DNA from: JABDMH01 sp965223025
GTDB lineage: Bacteria; Bacteroidota; Bacteroidia; Chitinophagales; Saprospiraceae
Length of the DNA stretch: 64,000 bases
Reading direction: 5' to 3'
Assembly (NCBI GenBank): GCA_965223025.1
Contig: CBDCVP010000023.1
Coordinates: 2,852,001-2,916,000 of the forward strand
Shown here: one piece after another, positions 1 through 8,805 of the stretch
How the letters are laid out: each line of letters opens with the position of its first letter
Position numbering within the stretch: position 1 is the stretch's first letter
Translations under genes and position numbers: made by a program
The notes under the pieces: model-generated
Databases searched by the model: none
Told to the model about the DNA's origin: nothing
Seen by the model: the letters and a program-made list of their open reading frames with translations, nothing else

Positions 1-2
1 AA

Positions 3-3000
3 CGACCAGATAAGCTTGACGCTAAAGGAAAAGTCTCGATTCAATTATCTTGGAATTTTCCCAAGGAAGAGCACCCTCAATCCTACCTTATCCTAAATCA
101 AAACATGACGCCTAATATTATTAATAGATCACGAAACAATGATAAGGACCTTGGCTACGCTGCCATTACAGCAGACAAACCAGATCCAACTAAGTTTGAA
201 AATTATCGACGGCAGACTGGAGGCTTTCCACCAAATTTTGACAAAGCTATTTTTACACATACAAATGTGGAGCGACCGTTAGTAGGTAATAAGAAGGCTA
301 AATATTTGATCAATAGCTATGATTGGTTTGGGAGATGGTCCTCGTGGCAAAGCAGTGAGGTCACAATTCATGCTTATCCACCACAGAAAATTGGCGTTAA
401 ACATCTAGATATTGAGCTACTTACCGACATTAACCCGTCTGGGATAATCAAGGGTAAAATGTACATAGAGATAGCTTGGGATTGGGCCGATCGCTCTCCT
501 GATAGGGTAGAACTATACGGCTTGTTCATCCCTCCCCAAAGTTCTGGCGACATGGGAAACATACCCGCTCAAGCTCCTGATGGATTCCAGCTGTCAAACA
601 AAGTCAGTTCATCAGATGCAAAATTAATCGTAACGTTTGACAAGGCTACTAAGAAAGCCAACATCTCTTCTGGTCATATTGGCACTATTGCCGAAATAGA
701 GCAACCTAAGGAAGATGCCGACGGTAATCTTATTGAAGTGAAGGATACCTCAGTAATGCAATATCGAATAGAGTTAGAATCAATTGAGTGTGACTTTTCA
801 ATTCACTCCTCATTGACCTACGCAGTCTATGCTCGATCTTTTGAAAGTGTCCAGCCAACTCTGGAAACCAAGGTAACGTACACTGATCCAAGCGATGGAA
901 GAGAAAAGGAGAAAGCAAAAACCACGACCGTTTACGATCCGACGCCACCAGAGACTCCCACAGGGTTTAACGCGAAAATTAATTGGACGGCTTTACCCGA
1001 TAGCACAGGAAAAGCGAGAGCACTATTAAAATGGGAGGCAGTTCCGAATGCAAAAGGCTATTATATTTGGCAGGCGACTGAAGCGGCCTTACTACATTTT
1101 CTCAGTAATGAGGAGGTCGATGTTTCAGGACAACCCGCACTAACAGAATTACCACAAAACCTAACAACACAAGAGAGGGCCAATTATCTAAGGATACTTC
1201 TTGAAGGGGGACATCTAATCTATCAAGAAAACGGAGGTCATGAAGGGGGAAGTTTAGAAATAGGAAAGATCGGTGGAGACTCAGCTACCAAAAGGAGGTA
1301 CGATAAAAGTCTGCAAGCTTTCTCAAAGCTAAATCAAGATCTAGTAGTCAAGACGGAGTACGAAGTTGAGCTGCCGGCTAGTGCCGATTCAATTTACGCT
1401 TTCCGGGTCAGCGCCATCAATCAGAATAACGTATCATCGATTCTTAAATCAAGAGCTGTATTCTATGGTGTGCCTCAACGTTTAGTTCCTGGTAGTCCGC
1501 AAGTACTTGTAAAACAAGCTGTCTTGCCCTCTGGCCAGTCTGGATACTGGCTCTTGGCACTTCCTGGTAATACGCCTTATCCTATTGGATACAGAATATA
1601 CGCTACAGAACAGGAATTTCTTTCTTTTGAATTGGGTACAATGGGATCTCCCGTTGTCAAGGAAGATGATCCAAATTGGTACAGTCTCATATCAATTGAA
1701 TCTGACAACAACCCCAATCTAAAGATTGCCAAAGGACTGATAGCGAGTGCGATAAATGGAGCAGAATCCATTGACGGTGAAACAATTTTAGACATGAGGA
1801 GACGATTTGGCAAGGTTATCTTTGTTAATGCGGCACCTGATTGGAGACCCACATACCTAAAAGTCATTGCATTAGGTGAAAATAATCTCCCAGCTGGGAA
1901 GATTCAAGGTAGATCGCTTCCCTGCGCTACTCAGAAAATCACCTTATATCCCAAAACATCTCCAAAACTGGACAAGTTTGAGATATACAAAGAATCAAGA
2001 ATAGAGTCTATTGGAACTAATAGATATCGTACTTTACTTTTAAATGCCCTTTATTTATCCCCTTCTTCTAATCTGATCTATATCCAAGATCAAATGTCGG
2101 GCGCTATTCGTTGGGTTGAAGCACAAACGCAAGATTTCCACAGAGCTCACCTTCCGATTTCAGACTCTATCGTGTCGCTAGCCGTAAAATCGAAGCGTAC
2201 AATATTTGTCGCATTGAGAAAAAATCACGACATATTGGTGATAAGAGAGGGACTTCCTAGCATACTACATAAAATTAATATTGCCCCAGAGTATCCCTCA
2301 CACATCTTCTTTGGTAGTGTACTTAACCGCCTCATTGTTATTCATAGAAAGAGTGGTTTGATATCCATCATTAGAGACAAGACATTTGACACCGAAAAAC
2401 AATTTTCGGTAGGCACTACCTATCAAGATTATGCATTTGTGAACAAAGGGTCAGGTCTTCTATTAGGTATGGATCGAAAAAATAAAGAAATTTGCTTCAT
2501 TCACATTTTAAGTGAACATTACAATTGCGAGAGACTCTCCTTTGACCCAGGAGTCTTCCTCCACACTTACGATTCGGAATGGGCTATTGAAGATAAGAGG
2601 GACAATAGATTACTGTTTTATGATAAGACCGACTTGGTGTCCACTGATGAAATTCCCTTGAGCGGTTCAATAGTAGCACACTTTATAAGCGTTAAAAAGA
2701 ATCTCCTGTTTCTGGCACTAGAAACTGATGAAATAATTGTTGTTGATGTTCGAAATAAAAAAACGCTTGATATTATGCCTTATCCAGGCACCATTTCGAG
2801 CCTGGTTTATAGTTACTCCAGCAAGCGCTTGGTTATTGGTGACAACATAAAGAAGGTATTGCACTTTATGGAGTACGATCCTCACGGTGGTAGGGATGTA
2901 ACAAATATAGTTCTTGAATTTCAATCTAACTTATTCGATAAATATACTCCCGCGGGCTCCTCCTCTATGACAGTTGATGTATATCATGGTGATAAATCCC

Positions 3001-3257
3001 TACCTGGTGCAGATAAGTACCCCATCAGAATTAAACCAACGAAAATTACTCGGAAACCGCTGTTAAGGCCAATCTCTAACCCAACTATCGAACAAAGGCA
3101 GAGCATGCCGGAATATGCAAAAAGCGCAGTGAGTGAAAATGGGATGATTACTTACTCGATACGGCTTGAGCTGGTGGAGTATATAAAAGATAAGCTATTT
3201 ATTGTCGTCAATGAAGATCCACTGGGCCGGATTACTCAGAAAATCATTAAAGGTTAA
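3..3257 (+). CDS. Large FnIII / beta-propeller-like protein, 5' partial
   Basis: The frame is open to the left edge: the codons before the first ATG (105) contain no stop and read like a beta-strand domain, so the true start lies outside the window and the product exceeds 1,080 residues. The middle (about nt 950-1470) looks like fibronectin type III modules (PPETPTGF..., YAFRVSAINQ). From about nt 2030 to 2870 there are repeated blades of short beta strands such as IVSLAVKSKRTIFVAL and KRLVIGDN, resembling a WD40/YVTN propeller. No catalytic motif is seen. It is followed 4 bases later by the PLD-like gene, so the two are probably co-transcribed. A scaffold, adhesin or delivery role is an inference only; the family was not recognised. 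Confidence 0.7.
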   Translation, partial: RPDKLDAKGKVSIQLSWNFPKEEHPQSYLILNQNMTPNIINRSRNNDKDLGYAAITADKPDPTKFENYRRQTGGFPPNFDKAIFTHTNVERPLVGNKKAKYLINSYDWFGRWSSWQSSEVTIHAYPPQKIGVKHLDIELLTDINPSGIIKGKMYIEIAWDWADRSPDRVELYGLFIPPQSSGDMGNIPAQAPDGFQLSNKVSSSDAKLIVTFDKATKKANISSGHIGTIAEIEQPKEDADGNLIEVKDTSVMQYRIELESIECDFSIHSSLTYAVYARSFESVQPTLETKVTYTDPSDGREKEKAKTTTVYDPTPPETPTGFNAKINWTALPDSTGKARALLKWEAVPNAKGYYIWQATEAALLHFLSNEEVDVSGQPALTELPQNLTTQERANYLRILLEGGHLIYQENGGHEGGSLEIGKIGGDSATKRRYDKSLQAFSKLNQDLVVKTEYEVELPASADSIYAFRVSAINQNNVSSILKSRAVFYGVPQRLVPGSPQVLVKQAVLPSGQSGYWLLALPGNTPYPIGYRIYATEQEFLSFELGTMGSPVVKEDDPNWYSLISIESDNNPNLKIAKGLIASAINGAESIDGETILDMRRRFGKVIFVNAAPDWRPTYLKVIALGENNLPAGKIQGRSLPCATQKITLYPKTSPKLDKFEIYKESRIESIGTNRYRTLLLNALYLSPSSNLIYIQDQMSGAIRWVEAQTQDFHRAHLPISDSIVSLAVKSKRTIFVALRKNHDILVIREGLPSILHKINIAPEYPSHIFFGSVLNRLIVIHRKSGLISIIRDKTFDTEKQFSVGTTYQDYAFVNKGSGLLLGMDRKNKEICFIHILSEHYNCERLSFDPGVFLHTYDSEWAIEDKRDNRLLFYDKTDLVSTDEIPLSGSIVAHFISVKKNLLFLALETDEIIVVDVRNKKTLDIMPYPGTISSLVYSYSSKRLVIGDNIKKVLHFMEYDPHGGRDVTNIVLEFQSNLFDKYTPAGSSSMTVDVYHGDKSLPGADKYPIRIKPTKITRKPLLRPISNPTIEQRQSMPEYAKSAVSENGMITYSIRLELVEYIKDKLFIVVNEDPLGRITQKIIKG

Positions 3258-3261
3258 TGCC

Positions 3262-6200
3262 ATGCCACTAAAAGAAATTCTTGAAGCATCAGGAATCGAA
3301 GTCTTTGGAGATTCTATGCCCATTTTATCTCCGGATTGGACCGACTCAACAGAGATAACGTTTGAGCTCAATAAACTATTAATTAAAAATGTGGTTGGTA
3401 CCTGGAAGGCACCTCTATCAGGTATAGGACATGAACTAAGTGATTCGAGCACGTTCCCTTTCAAAAAATCACTTTTTCTACTTGATGGGACCCCCGTTAC
3501 AGCCAGTGACAATTCATTGGTTTTGGAATTATTCCCAGAAGCCTATCTTCGATTGAGCAGACTCTATAGGGCATTGTTTGAGGCCAATTCAACAGAAACC
3601 ACCTTAAGTAGAGCTTATGATCTTGGGCTGACTGTAAGACCAGTACCAAGATATTTCCTTTATTCTTCTGGCAAGCTGATCAACGCTGGTGGTGCAACAA
3701 CGGTTGGTGACGGAAAAATAAAATCTGGTGAGGCCATCTATACAGAAGGCGAATTAAGGTGTTTTGACACTAATGGTTTTCAAATGGATCCCTTGTCTAT
3801 TGCAGCCGCCTTTGTAAAGATATTAGGTAAGTACGAAATTTTAAAAAATGGAGAATCGGTTGCAGAGCCACTTACTGATATTATTAAGTTAGAGCAAGAT
3901 GGAGATAAGACAATCATATACTTGGTACAGCCGAATGGGGCTCCATACACAGAAGGGGTAGGCAAAATAGACAAATTGATAGCTATCAATTCAGATAATG
4001 GCCTGTACAAACTCGAAGCAGGCTCAAGCATTAGTGTTAAGGATGTGGGTGATCGTATGTTTTTAATCGGGCCGACCACAAACGGCATTCTGTCTCCTCA
4101 ATTCACAATTCCAAGTTATCCCGATAGTGCAAATATGCTCCTGCGGGATTTCTTTAGTCTTACTGTAATTAGTGACTTGGAGAGCTACCTAAGTGGAAAT
4201 CCAGCCTATCCAGACAAACCAGACGATCCAGACTGGCCTGATTTGAGAATAAAACCAAGTATTCGAACAAATGAAAATCTGCAATTACTGCTAGATGGAA
4301 ATGATATGCTTGCCGCAGCCAACCATTGCATCGACGGAGCAAAAATTTCTTTTGCAGTTTCACCCGAGATTCATGGTAATTTTGAAGTACCTACTTCCAT
4401 AGGTGATGATGCCCATTTCCCAAATTTCCCAGAAAGTGATGTAGCGAGTGAGGTGACTGACCTTGCTATTTCACTTAAGGAAACACTTGAGGTCTCCGTT
4501 GAGGTCTTCGGGACTCAGGATTTGATTCTTACGCTGAAGAAACTTCCTCCATCAGCCGCAGTGAGGATATATAATCGTCTCTTCACTGAGGATGCAATAG
4601 AAAAAAGAGGCGACGGTGGAGGAGGAATTGTTGATGGTGATGGTGAAATGTCTATCTATCTGAAGAACCCTTTTGGTCTACTGAAAGATGAGTCAATTCC
4701 GGAAGGCAGCAATCTGATTTTTGACCTAGCTGTTGTTTTGCGAAATAAGAAAGCTCGGATATATGGAAATCTAAGTGTCTTGGTGGATAATCGAAGTACA
4801 ACCACGACAAAACCACAAACAGGAAACAATAATTTTAGTGCCGCGACCTACAAATCTGTATGCACTGCGGCTATTCTTGGTCTAGGGGATCAAAAGACAG
4901 ATCCAACGAGCTTTAAAGACCATTATACATTGCTCAAATCATTTGAATCGATAACACCAGATAACATTCGAGAGAGCCCGCGCTACCCAACCATGGTGAG
5001 GAGGGACCTACTGGCAGCCGGGATATTTGAAAATGAACCCGAAAAGGTATATAAGGGCATGATCGGGGCTGGCCGACTAGCACCAGACCTGCACAACGCA
5101 GATGCTCGAATAGGAGCACCAGGTAGTTTGGGTGGCCGTGAAACGCAAGCCTCGGGTGTCTACTCAGAGGGAGGTCGTATAACCTTTGATATAACCATGG
5201 CAGCCCTACGTCGATGTCGATCGCTCACTGACAGGATAGCTTTGCTAAAGGATGAAAGTGACTGGAAGTTACCACCCATAGTGAACAATCAGGGAACAGA
5301 GGCCCCACCTTATGCAGCTGCTATTCTGCAGACCGTTGCCAAGAATTGTGAAACACCAGATCTTGGTCTCTTACAAGATTTCAAACCAACCACCTCAACT
5401 AGTGTCACTCCTCCTTGGGCCAAATCATTTCCACTGGACTTCGATGGCTTATCAACTTGGATAAACTACATTAAAGGAGAGGGCGCAGAATATCCTCACA
5501 AGGAGGAACTAAATGGGTATTTAGTTTCATTGGAAAACGTACTTAAAAGTGGCATAACAGCTGATAACAAAGAAGCCATCTTTCAAGAGATCAAACGTGA
5601 AATTTTCACATCAGTATTTGGAGCTAGGGACGCTCAGTGGGCAATTCAACAAGCAATAGAAAATGCTCGAAGTTTCATTTATATAGAAGGCCCATCCTTT
5701 TCAGACACGAACGGCACCTCTGCACCAGAAGGCAGGGCAAAGTACGCTCTTGATCTACACAAAACGATCGCATCGCGAATAAAAATAATTCCTAACCTCA
5801 AGGTAATGGTATGCACACCTCGGCAGCTTGATTACGATCCAATTAAATTCGGTAGTTTCTTGCAATATGAAGAAAATAGAAGATACACATTGTACACAGA
5901 AACTACTCAGCCAAAAAATATTGTTGCATTTCATCCAGTTGGTTTTCCTGGAAGAGACAGTTATCTGGAAAGTACTACAATAATCGTTGATGATGTTTGG
6001 ATGATGATCGGCTCAAGTTCTTTCAGGAGAAGAGGACTCACCTTCGATGGAGGGTCAGATATTGTTTTAACGGATTTTAGGCGTCTAAATGGAGTTTCTC
6101 CTGCAATTTCTGACTTTAGGCGGAAGCTCATGGCCTTACGACTTGGAATAAGGAAGGCAAATAGTAATGCGCAGGGAGATTTTGCTAATCCTAGTTATGT

Positions 6201-6429
6201 GCGGCTGAGACATGGAGCAGATGCTTTTAGCTTGATTCGTGAACAGCTCGTCGCTGGGGGACAGGGTTACATTAGCAGAATGAAAAAAGTAGATCCACCA
6301 AGTCCAATTGTCCCACCGAAAGATGACATTGATATCATGAATCCTGATGGTAATGAAATGCCAGCAAATTATCCCGTCGACGGGGATGAAGTAATAAAGG
6401 ATCTATTGAAAGACTTGGGAATAATTTAG
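3262..6429 (+). CDS. Phospholipase D-like protein with degenerate HKD motif
   Basis: A 1,055-residue protein. The ATG at 3262 is chosen because it lies 4 bases after the upstream stop; an alternative start at 3202 would overlap that gene by 56 bases. The C-terminal part (about residues 785-970) has the layout of a PLD-family half: a strand RSFIYIEGPSF, then IIVDDVWMMIGSSSFRRRG followed by GGSD. This matches the IVDD....IGSxNF.xRS...D/E pattern of PLD proteins. The H and K of the HxK motif, expected 7 and 5 residues before the first Asp of VDD, are E and T here, so phosphodiesterase activity is doubtful. The first ~750 residues are unrecognised and include an acidic, proline-rich linker near nt 4200. 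It belongs to the same array as the phospholipase C-like and amidase genes. Confidence 0.65.
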   Translation: MPLKEILEASGIEVFGDSMPILSPDWTDSTEITFELNKLLIKNVVGTWKAPLSGIGHELSDSSTFPFKKSLFLLDGTPVTASDNSLVLELFPEAYLRLSRLYRALFEANSTETTLSRAYDLGLTVRPVPRYFLYSSGKLINAGGATTVGDGKIKSGEAIYTEGELRCFDTNGFQMDPLSIAAAFVKILGKYEILKNGESVAEPLTDIIKLEQDGDKTIIYLVQPNGAPYTEGVGKIDKLIAINSDNGLYKLEAGSSISVKDVGDRMFLIGPTTNGILSPQFTIPSYPDSANMLLRDFFSLTVISDLESYLSGNPAYPDKPDDPDWPDLRIKPSIRTNENLQLLLDGNDMLAAANHCIDGAKISFAVSPEIHGNFEVPTSIGDDAHFPNFPESDVASEVTDLAISLKETLEVSVEVFGTQDLILTLKKLPPSAAVRIYNRLFTEDAIEKRGDGGGGIVDGDGEMSIYLKNPFGLLKDESIPEGSNLIFDLAVVLRNKKARIYGNLSVLVDNRSTTTTKPQTGNNNFSAATYKSVCTAAILGLGDQKTDPTSFKDHYTLLKSFESITPDNIRESPRYPTMVRRDLLAAGIFENEPEKVYKGMIGAGRLAPDLHNADARIGAPGSLGGRETQASGVYSEGGRITFDITMAALRRCRSLTDRIALLKDESDWKLPPIVNNQGTEAPPYAAAILQTVAKNCETPDLGLLQDFKPTTSTSVTPPWAKSFPLDFDGLSTWINYIKGEGAEYPHKEELNGYLVSLENVLKSGITADNKEAIFQEIKREIFTSVFGARDAQWAIQQAIENARSFIYIEGPSFSDTNGTSAPEGRAKYALDLHKTIASRIKIIPNLKVMVCTPRQLDYDPIKFGSFLQYEENRRYTLYTETTQPKNIVAFHPVGFPGRDSYLESTTIIVDDVWMMIGSSSFRRRGLTFDGGSDIVLTDFRRLNGVSPAISDFRRKLMALRLGIRKANSNAQGDFANPSYVRLRHGADAFSLIREQLVAGGQGYISRMKKVDPPSPIVPPKDDIDIMNPDGNEMPANYPVDGDEVIKDLLKDLGII

Positions 6430-6589
6430 CACTTAGAGTATTCATCCTAAATCTGACCATGATAGAAATCGTTGAAAAACATATTTGTGCTTCTCCGATC
6501 CAAAGCAGACAAAATTTGGTATCATGGATTTATAAGAACCTTGAAAAAATTTCTCATAAACTTATTTCACGATCATTTTTTGCAAAATA
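6430..6589. other. Gap between the PLD-like gene and the IS5 element
   Basis: This AT-rich 160-base gap has no convincing gene; the short ORF across the IS left end looks fortuitous. It probably held the promoter region of the amidase gene now on the far side of the IS. The last four bases, AATA (6586-6589), recur right after the IS (7847-7850) as the target duplication. Confidence 0.5.
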
Positions 6590-7846
6590 GGGTACCTCCG
6601 GAAACTAAAATAATCTATGTAATTTGTAAGGAATTAAAAAAAGGCAATGAGTTTGTTTGATGAGCAATTTCGACTGGAACAAATATCAGAGATGGGAGAC
6701 CCATTGGAGCGTTTAAACACTAATATAGATTTTGAGTCATATCGAGCTTTATTGGAAGGGTGTTATGAAGAAGTTGATCGTAGCAAGGGAGGAAGGAAGC
6801 CATTCGATAGAGTAATGATGTTCAAATGTTTAGTGCTCAAGTCGATGTTTAATTTATCATTTGAGAAATTGGAATACCAGATTAAGGATAGACTAAGTTT
6901 TCAACGCTTTGTTGGGATGACATTATCCCATAAAGTTCCAGATGCGAATACATTTTGGGATTTTAATGAGGCCTTGACACAAAAAGGAGTTATAGACGAT
7001 ATATTTGTAAAGCTGACGGATGATTTGCGCGATCAGGGTTTAATAGTAAATAAGGGGTCAATAATAGATGCAAGCATAGTAGATGCGCCTATCCAGCGTA
7101 ATACCCGTCAGGAGAATGCCAAGATTAAGGAAGGGCATCAACCAAAAGACTGGTCCCCTGACAAGGCAAAACAAAAGGACACAGATGCTGATTGGACTAC
7201 TAAGAATGGCAAAAGTCGTTTCGGTTATAAGAATCATATTAAGGTAGACAAGGGGAGTAAACTAATCACAAACTTTGAAGTAACAAGTTCAAGTGTACAT
7301 GATTCTCAGATGATAGAATCTCTGCTGGAACAAACCGATAGTCACCATGAGCTGTATGGAGATTCAGCTTATAGAAGCGAACAAATCGAACAACGATTTA
7401 AAAGAGCGAAAGATCAAGAGTCGAATTCATAAGAAGGGCTACCGCAACAAACCACTTAAAGAAGTCGACCAAAAAATAAATACAAACAAATCAAAAATTA
7501 GAGCAAGAGTGGAACATGTATTCGGCGATATGCATCAGACCATGGGCAGAGTAATAGTACGTCAAATAGGAATGGCCCGCAATGTGGCGGCAATTACAAT
7601 GATGAATATTGCCTATAATATGAGACGATCAACTTATTTAAAAGTAAGTATGTACAAACAATAAAATTGCCGCAAAATGGCAATTAAAGCGTGAAAAAAT
7701 CAAAGAAACAAGTCAAATATTGATCTCTATCTCAGTGAGAATCCAAGGCGATGCACACTGGGAAAACCCAACTATCCAAAATAAATAAGGGCGTAAAATG
7801 AAAAATCCAATGTGCCCCCCAAAAAATGAGGTTATCGGAGGTGCCC
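6590..7846 (+). mobile_element. IS5-family insertion sequence
   Basis: A 1,257-bp element. The left end reads GGGTACCTCCGGAAAC (6590-6605). The reverse complement of the right end (7831-7846) reads GGGCACCTCCGATAAC, a 13/16 match. The tetranucleotide AATA flanks both sides, consistent with the 4-bp duplication of the IS5 subgroup. It carries one transposase gene, which is frameshifted, and a 180-base non-coding tail before the right end. The element ends 16 bases before the amidase start codon, so it separates that gene from its original upstream region. Confidence 0.85.
6647..7664 (+). pseudogene. IS5-family transposase, frameshifted
   Basis: The N-terminal 261 codons have the IS5-subgroup layout: GRKPFDRVMMFKCLVL, a DRLSFQRFVG motif, the first DDE aspartate in SIIDASIVDAP and the second in ELYGDSAYRS. 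The C-terminal part, including the glutamate region RARVEHVFGDM, continues in the +1 frame from about nt 7395. Removing one base from the 1,018-bp stretch gives 339 codons including the stop, the normal length for this family. The shift is +1, and no slippery site for that direction is apparent, so a one-base insertion in the A-rich tract at 7390-7420 is the simplest reading. A sequencing error remains possible. Confidence 0.85.
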
Positions 7847-7862
7847 AATAGTAATTAAATAT

Positions 7863-8510
7863 ATGATATATCTCGATGCGGGCCACGGTAGTATGATTGG
7901 AGGCCACTACGACACTGCACCTGAAAAAATGTTTCCTCCAAGTGGCACCTCCAACACCGAATTCATTTATGAAGGCGAATTTAACCATGCAGTGGTTGCC
8001 AGAATCGCGGAACGATTAACTCTTTTTAAACATATACCATATTATCATGTATCTCCTGAGCATAGGGATGTAACCTTAGAAACTCGAGTCCGGCGCGCAA
8101 ACACTCATTACATTGATCACGGAAAACCCAGGTCCATTTTTCTATCCATTCATGCGAATGCAAGTGGGCCCGGCATTACCAGCTTTAGTCCTCGAAATGG
8201 TCAAGGTGCTGAAGTCTATACCTACCCTATCCAAAACGAGGCAGACCTTTACGCAGATATTCTGATTAAAAAAATAGAGCGGACTGAAACCATCCGCCGG
8301 GACCGTTCTGACGGGGATGATGACAAGGAGGAACCCTTTTATGTCTTGCGAAAAACACTGATGCCAGCGGTTTTAATCGAGTGCGCATTTATGGATCATA
8401 GGTCTGATTTTATTAAATTGAGAGATCCCTCCTGGCGGGATACTATGGCCATGCACATTACCGAAGGACTTACTACGATTTATCGTACTTATCTAAATTT
8501 TACGACGTAA
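7863..8510 (+). CDS. N-acetylmuramoyl-L-alanine amidase (Amidase_3)
   Basis: A 215-residue Zn amidase predicted to cut the bond between MurNAc and L-alanine in peptidoglycan. All expected residues are present: His8 in LDAGHG, Glu in EFIYEGEFN, His in LSIHANA, and the catalytic Glu in LIECAFMDH near the C terminus. The protein is a bare catalytic domain with no signal peptide and no cell-wall-binding repeats, which suggests use inside the producing cell, a lysis role, or export as an effector. The start codon is only 16 bases from the right end of the IS5 element, so expression may depend on a promoter inside the IS. A decayed paralogue of its C terminus lies at 32394-32522. Confidence 0.88.
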   Translation: MIYLDAGHGSMIGGHYDTAPEKMFPPSGTSNTEFIYEGEFNHAVVARIAERLTLFKHIPYYHVSPEHRDVTLETRVRRANTHYIDHGKPRSIFLSIHANASGPGITSFSPRNGQGAEVYTYPIQNEADLYADILIKKIERTETIRRDRSDGDDDKEEPFYVLRKTLMPAVLIECAFMDHRSDFIKLRDPSWRDTMAMHITEGLTTIYRTYLNFTT

Positions 8511-8805
8511 GTCAGATGGGCTTCCAAGGGCTAACCGGAACTCAGGGCCAAAAACGGTCAAGGGGTCTTACAGTACCTCAGAGACCTAAGATCTCTTCAT
8601 ATCTTGCCAAGGCGAATTATTCGACATGACTCCATCAAAGACAATTCACTGTTGACCCAGACAGTACCTCGATCTTTCTGATCAACTTCCATAAATAATG
8701 AGGTAAAAAACAGCCTCCCGAAAGCTAAAATCGAATTCCATATTTGGATGAAACTATTCCAATCACTTGAAAATAAATTCATTTCTTCATTAAAAACAAA
8801 GTCAA
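8511..8805. other. Intergenic region before the phospholipase C-like gene
   Basis: These 295 bases carry no ORF that resembles a gene. The last 60 bases are AT-rich, as expected for a promoter of the following gene, but no clear TTTG / TAnnTTTG pair is seen. Confidence 0.4.

Noticed and set aside
6472..6660. 62-codon ORF before the IS5 transposase
   Set aside because: It crosses the left end of the IS (6590), so it was created by the insertion, and its composition is not protein-like.
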